DNA of 64,000 nt from contig NZ_AMSI01000002.1 of the NCBI RefSeq assembly GCF_000300515.1, positions 124,001 to 188,000 on the forward strand, read 5' to 3'. Shown here one piece after another: positions 10,414 through 19,362 of the stretch. How positions within the stretch are numbered: position 1 is the stretch's first letter; each line of letters starts with the position of its first letter. The notes beneath the pieces were generated by a model. The model saw only the letters and a program-made list of their open reading frames with translations, was not told where the DNA came from and ran no database searches. Made by a program: the position numbers and the translations under genes. The stretch comes from Nitratireductor indicus C115. Lineage in GTDB: Bacteria > Pseudomonadota > Alphaproteobacteria > Rhizobiales > Rhizobiaceae.

Positions 10414-11031
10414 ATGCGCGACACGATGGCGCTCGTCCCTATGGTGGTCGAGCAATCACCGAGGGGCGAACGCTCTTTCGACATTTATTCCCGCCTTCTT
10501 CGAGAGCGGATCGTCTTTCTGAACGGCGAGGTGAACGATGATTCCGCCGCCCTCATCTGCGCCCAGCTTCTTTTCCTGGAATCGGAAAACCCGAAGCGGG
10601 AGATTTCCTTCTACATCAACTCCCCGGGCGGCGTCGTTTCGAGCGGCTTTGCCATCTATGACACGATGCAGTTCATCACCTGCCCGGTATCGACCCTTTG
10701 CATGGGTACGGCCGGTTCCATGGGATCGTTTCTGCTGATGGCGGGAGAACCTGGCCATCGCGCCGCACTGCCCAATGCGAGCGTCGTGCTTCACCAGCCC
10801 TCAGGCGGTTTTCGCGGGCAGGCTTCCGATATTCAGCGTCACGCCGAAGACATCTTGAAGCTGAAGCGCCGGCTGATCGGCCTTTACGCTCAACATTGCA
10901 GCCGCACGGAGGAAGAGGTCGAACGCACGCTCGACCGGGATTTTTTCATGACGGCCCAGGAAGCATGCGATTGGGGCCTTGTCGACCGCGTCTATTCAAG
11001 ACGCAGCACGGCCACGGAAAGCACAGACTGA
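10414..11031 (+). CDS. clpP: ATP-dependent Clp protease proteolytic subunit
   Basis: Serine protease subunit that forms the two-ring Clp barrel. In this 205-residue protein the triad is Ser102 (MGTAGSMGS), His127 ([10 protein letters not shown]) and Asp176 ([11 protein letters not shown]). It differs from the main ClpP, which has GQAASMGA around Ser and DRDNFMSA near Asp, so it is likely one of the extra ClpP paralogues of Rhizobiales. A clear ribosome binding site (AAAGGAG) precedes the ATG by seven bases. No clpX, clpA or lon is adjacent, so it is an orphan here. Confidence 0.92.
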   Translation: MRDTMALVPMVVEQSPRGERSFDIYSRLLRERIVFLNGEVNDDSAALICAQLLFLESENPKREISFYINSPGGVVSSGFAIYDTMQFITCPVSTLCMGTAGSMGSFLLMAGEPGHRAALPNASVVLHQPSGGFRGQASDIQRHAEDILKLKRRLIGLYAQHCSRTEEEVERTLDRDFFMTAQEACDWGLVDRVYSRRSTATESTD

Positions 11032-11039
11032 AACATTAC

Positions 11040-11093
11040 CGGGGATGGCTGCGATCCGCCCGACAGGCAGAAAACAGCGCAAAGCCATCCCCG
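11040..11093. repeat. Long inverted repeat between clpP and nadE
   Basis: CGGGGATGGCT at 11040-11050 and AGCCATCCCCG at 11083-11093 are perfect 11-bp complements around a 32-base loop. It sits between the convergent clpP and nadE stop codons. No T-run follows on either strand, so it is called as a structured 3' element rather than a proven terminator. Confidence 0.5.
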
Positions 11094-11115
11094 AAAATCA
11101 TTTCAAAACAAAAAC

Positions 11116-12801
11116 CTATGTCCGATCCCTGAATCGGTTTGTGATCGGATAGCGACGATCCCGCCCGAAATTCTTCTTGGTGATTTTCACGCCTGGCGCA
11201 GCCTGTCGGCGCTTGTACTCGGCAATGTAGAGCAGATGCTCGATACGATGCACCGTATCGCGGTCATGACCGCGCGCCACGATGGCATCGACGCTCATCT
11301 CGCCTTCCACAAGGCACTCCAGAATATCGTCGAGCACCGGATAGGGCGGCAGCGAATCCTGGTCCGTCTGATCGGGCCGCAATTCGGCCGAGGGCGCCTT
11401 ATCGATGATGTTTTTCGGAATGACCTCACCCGAGGGGCCAAGAGCGCCGGGCGGCACAGTCGTGTTGCGCCAGGCAGAAAGCGCATACACCTGCATCTTG
11501 TAGACGTCCTTTATGGGATTGAAGCCGCCATTCATATCGCCGTAAAGCGTGGCGTACCCCACCGACATCTCCGATTTGTTGCCCGTGGTCACCACCATGG
11601 AACCGAACTTGTTGGAAACCGCCATAAGGATCGTTCCGCGCGTGCGGCTTTGCAGGTTCTCTTCCGTCACGCCTTCCTTGGTGCCTTCGAAAAGCTGGGC
11701 GAGCGCATGGGAGAAACCGTCCACCGGCTCGAAGATCGGCACGATGTCGTAGCGGCAACCAAGCGCGCGGGCGCAATCCTCGGCGTCTTTCAGGGAGTCT
11801 TTCGATGTATAGCGATAGGGCATCATGATGCAGCGCACCCGCTCCTCGCCAAGCGCATCGACCGCAAGAGCGGCGCAAATTGCCGAATCGATACCGCCCG
11901 AAAGGCCGAGCACCACATTCTTGAAGCCGTTCTTGTTCACATAGTCGCGCAGCCCGAGCATGCAGGCCCTGTAATCGGCCTCTTCCTTTTCCGGAATCTT
12001 CGACATCGGCCCGTCAGTGCACCGCCAGCCGTCCCCCTCCCGCCGCCAGGTCGACACGGAAACGGCTTCCTCGAACTGGCTCATCTGGAAGGCAAGCGAC
12101 TTGTCTGCCGCAATCGCGAAGGACGCACCATCGAACACCAGCTCGTCCTGCCCACCAAGCTGGTTGGCATAGAGCATGGGCAGCCCGGTCTCGATCACCT
12201 GGGCAATGGCCACCTGATGGCGAATATCCACCTTGCCCCGGTAATAGGGCGAACCATTGGGAACGAGCAGGATTTCCGCGCCCGATTCGGCGAGCGTCTC
12301 GCAAACGCCGAGCTCACCCCAGATATCCTCGCAGATGGGGATTCCGAGCCTTATGCCGCGGAAATTGACCGGCCCCGGAACATTGGGTCCCGGCTGAAAC
12401 ACGCGCTTCTCATCGAATTCGCCATAATTGGGCAGATCAAGCTTGTAGCGCTCGGCGATGATTTCGCCGTCATCGAGCACCATGATGGAATTGTGCAAAC
12501 CGCTTTCCCGGCGCAGTGGCAGGCCGATGATGACACCCGGCCCGCCATCCTGCGTATCCGCGGCAAGCTCTGCCGCAGCACGCTCGCAAGCCTCCACGAA
12601 GGCCGGCTTCAGAACGAGGTCCTCGGGCGGATAACCGGCAATGAAAAGCTCGGTGAAAAGAACAAGATCAGCACCGTGCCGCGCCGCATCTGCCCGCGCC
12701 TCCCGCGCCTTGGCAAGGTTTCCGGCCACATCCCCCACGGTCGGGTTGAGCTGGGCGGTAGCGATACGCAGGATGTCGGGAGCAGTCGTATTGCGGGCCA
12801 T
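11116..12801 (-). CDS. nadE: Glutamine-dependent NAD+ synthetase
   Basis: Last step of NAD synthesis, amidating deamido-NAD with ammonia from glutamine. The 561-residue two-domain form has an N-terminal CN-hydrolase (glutaminase) domain with catalytic Glu51, Lys120 and Cys157 (PICEDIWG), and a C-terminal synthetase with the ATP-pyrophosphatase loop SGGIDS at 301-306. The C-terminus KKNFGRDRRYPITNRFRD is typical. Length is normal and no fusion or break is seen. It is convergent with clpP. Confidence 0.97.
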   Translation of the reverse strand: MARNTTAPDILRIATAQLNPTVGDVAGNLAKAREARADAARHGADLVLFTELFIAGYPPEDLVLKPAFVEACERAAAELAADTQDGGPGVIIGLPLRRESGLHNSIMVLDDGEIIAERYKLDLPNYGEFDEKRVFQPGPNVPGPVNFRGIRLGIPICEDIWGELGVCETLAESGAEILLVPNGSPYYRGKVDIRHQVAIAQVIETGLPMLYANQLGGQDELVFDGASFAIAADKSLAFQMSQFEEAVSVSTWRREGDGWRCTDGPMSKIPEKEEADYRACMLGLRDYVNKNGFKNVVLGLSGGIDSAICAALAVDALGEERVRCIMMPYRYTSKDSLKDAEDCARALGCRYDIVPIFEPVDGFSHALAQLFEGTKEGVTEENLQSRTRGTILMAVSNKFGSMVVTTGNKSEMSVGYATLYGDMNGGFNPIKDVYKMQVYALSAWRNTTVPPGALGPSGEVIPKNIIDKAPSAELRPDQTDQDSLPPYPVLDDILECLVEGEMSVDAIVARGHDRDTVHRIEHLLYIAEYKRRQAAPGVKITKKNFGRDRRYPITNRFRDRT

Positions 12802-12892
12802 GGTCGTCCTGTTGCGTCAGCGGCGGGTCCTGCACTGCGTGTAACCCGCCCTCCCCGCATGCGCAACACGCCGTTGCACCTTCGGTTATCGA

Positions 12893-13489
12893 CTATGCGC
12901 CAACGCCGAGCTTGTCTTCCCCACGATCCAGGATCAAGGGAATGATCAGGTCTTCCTCGTCTTCAAGATGCCTGAGCAACATGGCGAGAAGCGCAGCGTT
13001 TTCCTGGCCATATTGATCAGCGGCAAAAAGCTGACGATCGCGTCCTGCCCCGAGCGACTGCAGGAAGGCAGAACCGGTCTCGGCATTGCGCTCCAATGCT
13101 CCATGGATCACGTGATGATCGGCATCGAGCAGATCGAAACCGCGTGACAGACGGGTCTCGGCAGCGGAAAAGACCGGGAAATAATGCATGTCCTCGATCT
13201 GGTGATGGCCGTGAAGCTGCTGCAGGAAAAAGCGCAGGCGCGGCGCGAACCAGGCCGCGAAATCATGCGGAGCAAGCTTGCCCTCGCGATAGTCGGCAAT
13301 CGAGGTTTTGAGCATGCCGCCCAATTCGCGAAACATATCGTGCCGCTGCAGCCAGAATTGCGCCATTCCGCCCAGATTTGGATGCGCGGTCCAACTCTCC
13401 CGGGGATATTTGCGCAGCAGATAGAGCAGATCGGGCGGCAGTCCCTTGCGGATTTCCAGTTTCAGCTCTTCAGGCAGATCAGCACGCAT
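12893..13489 (-). CDS. Hemerythrin HHE domain protein
   Basis: A 198-residue four-helix-bundle protein with hemerythrin-type ligands: HD in LQRHDMFRE, the strong HGHHQIEDMHYFPVF motif, DADHHVIHGALE and HLEDEEDLIIPLIL. Such proteins bind a di-iron centre and sense or store oxygen, NO or iron. The start at MRADLPEELK is preferred because the 20 residues further upstream derive from the region before the gene and look unrelated. It stands alone between nadE and the DAHP synthase gene, all on the minus strand. Confidence 0.85.
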   Translation of the reverse strand: MRADLPEELKLEIRKGLPPDLLYLLRKYPRESWTAHPNLGGMAQFWLQRHDMFRELGGMLKTSIADYREGKLAPHDFAAWFAPRLRFFLQQLHGHHQIEDMHYFPVFSAAETRLSRGFDLLDADHHVIHGALERNAETGSAFLQSLGAGRDRQLFAADQYGQENAALLAMLLRHLEDEEDLIIPLILDRGEDKLGVGA

Positions 13490-13533
13490 CGCTTCACGAA
13501 ATCCCTTCAAAATCAGGTGGTCCTGAATGCGAA

Positions 13534-13563
13534 GCGGACCGCCTCCCAAAGGAAGCGGTCCGC
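13534..13563 (-). terminator. Strong hairpin downstream of DAHP synthase
   Basis: GCGGACCGC and GCGGTCCGC form a perfect 9-bp stem, extended inside by TCC/GGA. A second, weaker hairpin (CCGC/GCGG) followed by TTTTT on the minus strand lies at 13579-13598, just past the DAHP synthase stop at 13610. Together they probably end that transcript. Confidence 0.55.
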
Positions 13564-13609
13564 AAGGAGAACCGAAGAAAAACCGCCGAAATAGCGGCCT
13601 TCATTGCGA

Positions 13610-14986
13610 TCAGGCGCTGGCAACCTTGCTGGCAGGATGCGAAGCGCGGTCCTTCTTCAGAAGTTCGGCCACCAGGAAAGAAAGCTCCAGCGCCTGGTCG
13701 GCATTGAGGCGCGGGTCGCAATGCGTGTGGTAGCGGTCCTGAAGCTCCTCGTCGCGGATGGCGCGTGCGCCGCCCGTGCACTCGGTCACGTTCTTGCCCG
13801 TCATCTCCACATGCATGCCGCCCGGATGCGTGCCTTCGGCGCGGTGCACCTCGAAGAAGCTCTGCACTTCCTTGAGGATGCGGTCGAAGGGCCGCGTCTT
13901 GTAACCGGCAGCGGTAATCGTGTTGCCATGCATCGGATCGCAGGACCACACCACCTTGCGCCCCTCGCGTTCGACAGCGCGAATGAGCTTCGGCAGGTGG
14001 TCGCCCACCTTGTCGGCGCCGAAGCGCGCGATCAGGGTCAGGCGACCCGGCTCGTTCTCCGGATTCAGGAGGTCGATCAGCTCGATCAGACCATCCGGGG
14101 AAAGAGACGGGCCGCATTTGAGACCGAGCGGATTCTTGATGCCACGGCAGAACTCCACATGGGCATGGTCCGGCTGGCGGGTACGATCGCCGATCCAGAT
14201 CATGTGCCCGGATGTGGCATACCAGTCACCGGAGGTAGAATCGACGCGGGTCAGCGCCTCCTCATAGCCAAGAAGCAGAGCCTCGTGGCTGGTGTAGAAA
14301 TCCGTCTCGCGCAGCGCGTGCGTGCTCTCACCGGTAATACCGACGGCACGCATGAAATCGATGGTCTCGGTGATCCGGTCGGCAAGCGCCTGGTAACGAC
14401 CGGCCTGCGGGCTGTCGGACAGGAACCCGAGCATCCAGCGGTGCACGTTTTCCAGATTGGCGAAACCGCCCTGGGCGAAGGCACGCAGCAGGTTGAGCGT
14501 TGCCGCCGACTGGCGGTAAGCCATCTCCTGGCGCGCCGGATCCGGCGCACGCGAAGCAGCATCGAACTCGATACCGTTGATGATGTCGCCCCGGTAGCTC
14601 GGCAGCACCAGATCGCCCTTGGCTTCCGTATCGGAAGAACGCGGCTTTGCGAACTGACCGGCAATACGGCCGACCTTCACCACCGGCTGGGAACCGGCAA
14701 ATGTCAAAACGACGGCCATCTGCAGGAAAGCACGGAAGAAATCGCGGATATTGTCCGCGCCATGTTCGGCAAAGCTCTCGGCGCAATCGCCCCCCTGAAG
14801 CAGAAAACCATTGCCCTCGGCAACCGCCGCGAGCTGCTTCTTGAGCTTGCGCGCCTCACCTGCAAAAACGAGCGGCGGATACGTGGCCATGCGCGCCTCG
14901 ACTTCCGCCAGGGCGTTCAGGTCCGGATAAGCCGGAACCTGCTGGATGGGCTTGTTTCTCCACGAATTCGGCGACCACTTCGTCAT
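13610..14986 (-). CDS. aroG: Class II DAHP synthase
   Basis: First step of the shikimate pathway: phosphoenolpyruvate plus erythrose 4-phosphate to DAHP. The 458-residue protein is the plant-like class II type. Visible hallmarks are [12 protein letters not shown] with the metal ligand Cys68, [38 protein letters not shown] and [21 protein letters not shown]. It begins [22 protein letters not shown], the standard N-terminus, so the start is secure. The symbol follows rhizobial usage; other annotations use aroF or aro. Confidence 0.96.
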   Translation of the reverse strand: MTKWSPNSWRNKPIQQVPAYPDLNALAEVEARMATYPPLVFAGEARKLKKQLAAVAEGNGFLLQGGDCAESFAEHGADNIRDFFRAFLQMAVVLTFAGSQPVVKVGRIAGQFAKPRSSDTEAKGDLVLPSYRGDIINGIEFDAASRAPDPARQEMAYRQSAATLNLLRAFAQGGFANLENVHRWMLGFLSDSPQAGRYQALADRITETIDFMRAVGITGESTHALRETDFYTSHEALLLGYEEALTRVDSTSGDWYATSGHMIWIGDRTRQPDHAHVEFCRGIKNPLGLKCGPSLSPDGLIELIDLLNPENEPGRLTLIARFGADKVGDHLPKLIRAVEREGRKVVWSCDPMHGNTITAAGYKTRPFDRILKEVQSFFEVHRAEGTHPGGMHVEMTGKNVTECTGGARAIRDEELQDRYHTHCDPRLNADQALELSFLVAELLKKDRASHPASKVASA

Positions 14987-15201
14987 CTTGCTTACTCGAT
15001 CGTTGCTACAGAATTATCCTTCCGGACCGCTTCAACCATTATAACGGATACCGAAACGCCGCTTATTAACGGATGTAAGGGTTCGATACTACCCCGGAAA
15101 TGCCCACTTGGCGACGATGAAGCCGGCAGTGCAAGGGAGCGCCAGCCAAACCCGCTCTCCAACCTCGCATTCAAAGTCCATTCCCGGCGCAGATAAACGG
15201 A

Positions 15202-16587
15202 TCAACCGACCCGTTCGCCCTTCACGACCCGATAGCTTGGCTGATACATCGTCACGAATTCCTCCGCCGCCGATGGATGCAACGCCATGGTCCGGTCGAA
15301 ATCATCCTTGGTCAGCTCCGCCTTGAGCGAAATGCCGAGAAGCTGAGCCATCTCGCCTGCATCCGGACCAAGCACATGCGCGCCGAGAACCTTGCGGCTC
15401 TCGCCATCAACGACCAGCTTCATGAGCATCTTTTCCTGCCGCCCCGACAGCGTGTGCCGCATCGGGCGGAAACTGGCGCGATAGATTTCGAGCGTTTCGA
15501 AACGCCCGGCAGCCTCGTCTTCCGAAAGACCGACCGTTCCGATCTCGGGCTGCGAGAACACCGCCGTGGCAATCGTATCGTGGTCCGGGCTTGTGGGATT
15601 ACCCTTATATTCGGTTTCGATGAAGCACATCGCCTCGTGGATCGCGACCGGGGTTAATTGCACGCGATTGGTCACATCGCCGAGCGCCCAGATATTGTCG
15701 ACATTGGTCCGCGAATAATCATCGATCAGAATTTCACCGGCCTTGCCAGTTTCCACACCTGCCGCCTCGAGCCCGAGGCCGGCCGTATTCGGTATGCGTC
15801 CAATGGCAAGCATCACCTGCCCGGCTGCCACTGCTTCACCTGATTTCAGATAAGCAACAAGCGATCCGTCGACCTTCTTTTCCACCGATGTCAGCACGTC
15901 ATGGCAAAGAATCCTGATCCCCTTGGCTTCCATCGCGGCATGCAGCTCGCGGCGCAGATCGGCATCGAAGCGCGACAGGATTTCCTTGCCGCGATAGACG
16001 AGCGTGGTTTCCACGCCAAGCCCGTGGAAGATATTGGCGAACTCGACCGCGATATAGCCACCGCCCTCGATGACGATGGATTGCGGCAATTCGGCAAGGT
16101 CGAAGGCTTCGTTGGAGGAAATGCAGTGCTCATGCCCAGGCAGTGCGGAATGCATGTTGGGACGCCCGCCGACCGCGATCAGGATCTTTTCCGCCGTAAC
16201 ACGCCTTCCGCCCACATCCAGCGTATGCCGGTCGACCAATGTCGCCCGCGCTTCGATGATCTCGGCGCCGGCATTCTCAAGCCCCTTGCGGTAAAGACCC
16301 TCGAGCCGAGTGATCTCGCGCTCCTTGTTCTCCACAAGCTTGCGCCAGTCGAAACGCGCCTTGGGCACATCCCAGCCATATCCAGCGGCATCTTCAAAAT
16401 GCTCCGGAAACTGGGAAGCATAGACGTAGAGCTTCTTCGGAACGCATCCCCGGATCACGCAGGTCCCGCCGAAGCGGAACTCTTCTGCGATGGCCACTTT
16501 CTTGCCAAGACCCGCAGCAAGACGCCCGGCCCGCACGCCGCCGGACCCGCCGCCAATCACAAAGAGATCGTAGTCGAAATTGCTCAT
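15202..16587 (-). CDS. gor: Glutathione-disulfide reductase
   Basis: NADPH-dependent flavoenzyme keeping glutathione reduced. The 461-residue protein has the FAD motif VIGGGSGGVRAGRLAA, the redox pair Cys43/Cys48 (GGTCVIRGCVPKK), the NADP-site GGGYIAVEFANIFHGLG followed by Arg in VYRGKE, and the C-terminal active-site HPSAAEE. The start at MSNFDYDLFVIGGG is chosen over a longer frame because it is where the FAD domain begins. It is downstream of the DUF2059 and rpiA genes on the same strand but separated by a terminator. Confidence 0.96.
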   Translation of the reverse strand: MSNFDYDLFVIGGGSGGVRAGRLAAGLGKKVAIAEEFRFGGTCVIRGCVPKKLYVYASQFPEHFEDAAGYGWDVPKARFDWRKLVENKEREITRLEGLYRKGLENAGAEIIEARATLVDRHTLDVGGRRVTAEKILIAVGGRPNMHSALPGHEHCISSNEAFDLAELPQSIVIEGGGYIAVEFANIFHGLGVETTLVYRGKEILSRFDADLRRELHAAMEAKGIRILCHDVLTSVEKKVDGSLVAYLKSGEAVAAGQVMLAIGRIPNTAGLGLEAAGVETGKAGEILIDDYSRTNVDNIWALGDVTNRVQLTPVAIHEAMCFIETEYKGNPTSPDHDTIATAVFSQPEIGTVGLSEDEAAGRFETLEIYRASFRPMRHTLSGRQEKMLMKLVVDGESRKVLGAHVLGPDAGEMAQLLGISLKAELTKDDFDRTMALHPSAAEEFVTMYQPSYRVVKGERVG

Positions 16588-16710
16588 CCTGCTTCCCTGG
16601 CCCCGAGGGCGCTTGCGCGCGCATCCGCGCTCTGCCTGAAATTCCACCGTGGTGTCGCCGAATCCGGCCGGTCCGGCCGCATAGACTTAGAAACCGCAAC
16701 ACAAAAATAA

Positions 16711-16733
16711 AAGCCCGGCGCTATGGCCGGGCT
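16711..16733 (-). terminator. Rho-independent terminator after DUF2059 gene
   Basis: AAGCCCGGC and GCCGGGCTT form a perfect 9-bp stem with a six-base loop. On the minus strand it is followed by TTATTTTTG. It lies 23 bp past the stop of the DUF2059 gene and separates it from gor. Confidence 0.85.
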
Positions 16734-16755
16734 TTCAAAACTGCGTGTGCAGGGT

Positions 16756-17316
16756 CTACTGGTTGGCGGCCGCGCCGTTATTGGCGCCATCGCCGGCAGG
16801 TGCTGCACCTTCCTTGGGCGCCACCGTGCTCTGAATCTTCTGCCCGACCATCTGTGCGAGGTCGCGGGCAATGCCCCGGCGCCAGATTTCACCGGCCTTG
16901 AGAACTTCGCGGCTGACGATAGGACCGTCGGAAAGCAACTTCTTGCCGGTGGGCGATTCGTAGAATGTGCGGATATCGTTCAGTTCCTGCTCGCTGAAGA
17001 CGCGGGCATAGGCCTGAGCGGCCTCGCGCTCGAGATCAACACGCCGGCTGGCAAGGTCGATCGCCTGCTCATCGACAGTGGTGTTGATGAGCTCGACCAG
17101 ATCCGGATTCTTGCGGATGAGTTCGGACTTCAGCGCAGTCGCCGCCTGCGGCAGCACATTGTCGAAATCATCGGTTGCATGAATAGCGGAGATCGCGGCG
17201 CGCGCGGCAGCGAGGTGAGTTTCCGAAATGTCCTGCGCGGAAGCCGGCGCAAGCGCTACGGTAAGCGCGACCGCAGCCGAAGCAGTCATGAGGCGGAGGC
17301 GAGTTGCCAAAGTCAT
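16756..17316 (-). CDS. Exported DUF2059 protein
   Basis: A 186-residue exported protein with a signal peptide (MTLATRLRLMTASAAVALTV, Ala-Ser-Ala cleavage region) followed by a DUF2059 domain, typified by YARVFSEQELNDIRTFYESPTGKKLLSDGP. The tail is Ala/Gly/Asn-rich and probably disordered. Function is unknown. The start is set by a good ribosome binding site, GGAGTGAG, eight bases before this ATG; a Met seven codons earlier is a poorer choice. It follows rpiA by 23 bp and is probably co-transcribed with it. Confidence 0.88.
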   Translation of the reverse strand: MTLATRLRLMTASAAVALTVALAPASAQDISETHLAAARAAISAIHATDDFDNVLPQAATALKSELIRKNPDLVELINTTVDEQAIDLASRRVDLEREAAQAYARVFSEQELNDIRTFYESPTGKKLLSDGPIVSREVLKAGEIWRRGIARDLAQMVGQKIQSTVAPKEGAAPAGDGANNGAAANQ

Positions 17317-17339
17317 CTTATTCTCACTCCATTGCAATT

Positions 17340-18041
17340 CTATACGGCCCCGACAGCTCGCACCCCGCCATCGCCTGCGATGTAGGCGGTGTCGGCGAGA
17401 TCGAGAAACAGGCCATGTTCCACAACACCGGGGATGGCGTTCAAAGCGTTTGCCAATGCTCTTGGATCGGGAATGCGGCCAAAAGATGCATCGACAATCA
17501 GGTGACCGCCATCGGTAACGAAAGATTCCCCAGCCTTTTCACGGATTGCCAGAGGTCCCTTCAGGCCAAGCTCGCGCGCCACGCCCTCAATGGCAAGCAC
17601 CGTTGCCCGCAAGCCGAATGCATTGACTTCGATGGGCAGCGGAAACTGGCCGAGCGTCTCGACCATCTTGCTCTTGTCCGCAATCACGATCATGCGCGCC
17701 GACGCAGCCGCAACGATCTTCTCGCGCAGCAACGCCCCACCACCGCCCTTTACGAGGGACAAGCCCGGCCCGATCTCATCCGCCCCGTCGATCGTAAGGT
17801 CGAGCGCGGGCGTATCGTCGAGCGTGGTAAGCGGGACACCAAGCTCCAGGCAAAGCCGGGCTGTGCGCTCCGAAGTCGGCACGCCAATGACGGAAAAACC
17901 GTTCTCGACGCGCTCGGCCAGAAGGCGAACGAATTCCTCGGCGGTCGAGCCTGTACCGATTCCCAGACGCATACCGTCGGTCACCTGGCCAAGCGCAGCC
18001 CGAGCCGCTTCGATTTTCAGTTCACGCATGTCTTCCGACAT
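17340..18041 (-). CDS. rpiA: Ribose-5-phosphate isomerase A
   Basis: Interconverts ribulose 5-phosphate and ribose 5-phosphate in the non-oxidative pentose phosphate pathway. The 233-residue protein shows the family blocks [53 protein letters not shown] and the C-terminal [19 protein letters not shown]. Two possible starts are four residues apart (MSEDM); the first is used. It is followed at 23 bp by the DUF2059 gene and is divergent from gph. Confidence 0.95.
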   Translation of the reverse strand: MSEDMRELKIEAARAALGQVTDGMRLGIGTGSTAEEFVRLLAERVENGFSVIGVPTSERTARLCLELGVPLTTLDDTPALDLTIDGADEIGPGLSLVKGGGGALLREKIVAAASARMIVIADKSKMVETLGQFPLPIEVNAFGLRATVLAIEGVARELGLKGPLAIREKAGESFVTDGGHLIVDASFGRIPDPRALANALNAIPGVVEHGLFLDLADTAYIAGDGGVRAVGAV

Positions 18042-18176
18042 CTGGCCCCCAGTCCTGTTCTGTGCGGTTCCTAACCCGTTTTGCCGTGGCCCGCAAATGC
18101 CACTTAGACAAGAGGCCCATAAACTTGCGCAGCCCTCTCCGGCAGGCTATCCCAAGAAATCTGCAAAGGGGACACA

Positions 18177-18860
18177 ATGACAGCGCCAATCATCGTCTTC
18201 GATCTCGATGGAACCCTGATCGACACCGCGCCGGACCTTCTCGACAGTCTCAATCACTGCCTCAAGGGTGTAAATATCGAGCCGGTGGATGGCAGCGAGA
18301 TCAACCGCATCGTGGGGTTCGGCAGTCGCGTCATGATCGAGCGCGCCTTTGCAGTGCGTCGAAAAAACCTGGCACCCGGCCAGCTGGATACCTTGCAGGC
18401 TGAGTTTTTCGATCACTACACCAACAACGTACCGGGCCGTTCACAGCCCTATCCGGGCGTATTGGAGGCCATCGAACGCTTCAAGCAGGCGGGCTACACC
18501 GCGGCCGTGTGCACAAACAAGCTGGAAGGCATGTCGCTCGCTCTCCTGAAGGCGCTTGCAATCGACCATCACTTTCAGGCGATCTGCGGCGGCGACACAT
18601 TTCCCGTTCGAAAGCCCGATCCGGCCCATCTGCGCGGCACGATCACCATGGCTGGCGGCAATCCGGAACGGGCGGTCATGGTCGGCGATTCGCGCACGGA
18701 CATCGACACGGCCAAGGCCGCGGGCATACCCGTCATTGCGGTCGATTTCGGCTACACCGACCGCCCGGTGCATGAATTCGAACCTTCGCGCATCATCTCC
18801 CATTTCGACCAGCTGACGGTGGAAATGGCTGAAGAACTGATTGCCGCGACCGCTTCTTGA
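18177..18860 (+). CDS. gph: Phosphoglycolate phosphatase
   Basis: HAD-superfamily phosphatase that removes 2-phosphoglycolate formed in DNA repair or oxygenase reactions. The 227-residue protein has the nucleophile motif VFDLDGTLIDT (Asp9, Asp11), the Thr/Ser-Lys region VCTNKLEGMS, the conserved Lys in RKPDPAHLRG, and GDSRTDIDTAKAAG. Substrate is assigned from overall similarity; other small HAD substrates are possible. It is divergent from rpiA and followed 75 bp later by tRNA-Val. Confidence 0.88.
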   Translation: MTAPIIVFDLDGTLIDTAPDLLDSLNHCLKGVNIEPVDGSEINRIVGFGSRVMIERAFAVRRKNLAPGQLDTLQAEFFDHYTNNVPGRSQPYPGVLEAIERFKQAGYTAAVCTNKLEGMSLALLKALAIDHHFQAICGGDTFPVRKPDPAHLRGTITMAGGNPERAVMVGDSRTDIDTAKAAGIPVIAVDFGYTDRPVHEFEPSRIISHFDQLTVEMAEELIAATAS

Positions 18861-18878
18861 AAAAGCGCCTCGCCGCGC

Positions 18879-18908
18879 TTGACTTTCCCCCGCGCCGCCT
18901 CGTATATC
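18879..18908 (+). promoter_or_regulatory. Promoter of tRNA-Val
   Basis: TTGACT (18879-18884) and TATATC (18903-18908), spacing 18 bp, lie about 28 bp upstream of the tRNA 5' end. This is a good sigma-70 match positioned for transcription of the tRNA. Confidence 0.7.
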
Positions 18909-18935
18909 GCGGCTCGCTCGATCATCGATGCGGGC

Positions 18936-19010
18936 GGGCGCGTAGCTCAGCGGGAGAGCACACCCTTCACACGGGTGGGGTCGTAGGTTCAATCCCTACC
19001 GCGCCCACCA
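18936..19010 (+). tRNA. tRNA-Val (anticodon CAC)
   Basis: A complete cloverleaf: acceptor GGGCGCG pairs with CGCGCCC, D arm GCTC/GAGC, anticodon stem CACCC/GGGTG around loop TTCACAC (anticodon CAC, reading GUG), T arm GTAGG/CCTAC with TTCAATC loop, discriminator A and an encoded CCA. A sigma-70-like promoter is 28 bp upstream. No duplicated 3' end marking an attachment site was found in the window. Confidence 0.97.
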
Positions 19011-19045
19011 TCAACAGGCCAACAACCCCATGGTTTTGTTGATGG
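19008..19045 (+). repeat. Inverted repeat overlapping the tRNA-Val 3' end
   Basis: CCATCAACA (which includes the encoded CCA) and TGTTGATGG at 19037-19045 are perfect 9-bp complements. An alternative shorter hairpin, CAACAA with TTGTTG, is nested inside. It may be the transcript's 3' structure, although no T-run follows. The remaining bases to 19362 hold no gene I can support. Confidence 0.5.
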
Positions 19046-19362
19046 ATTTAGAAGTTAAGAACATTTCCCCCGACAAGAACTCTCTGGCAAACATCGGCAG
19101 AACACGGCGTATCAAGCCATTGTGAGCTTTCTTTTGATGCTCGCGTCAATTCATTGAGCCGCCCCGCCTCCACACGTGGCGGACAGAAAGTCCATGATCG
19201 ATAGATGTTGCCGGCTGCCGCAACGCGTATACCTGAGCTGTGAAGCAATCAGCCAACGGGTGCCGACAAAAGCACCGTCTTTGCAATTTGGCTGTGATCG
19301 GGGGAATACGTTTCCTTGCCTGATCATGCAGCTCCTGCGATTCCAGTCGCCCAAAACACCAA

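Noticed and set aside
11236-12945. 569-codon plus-strand open frame opposite nadE
   Set aside because: Antisense to a full-length NAD synthetase with all catalytic residues; no family resemblance.
18936-19362. tRNA-Val as an integration site for a genomic island
   Set aside because: No integrase gene and no second copy of the tRNA 3' end were found in the window; composition changes are modest.
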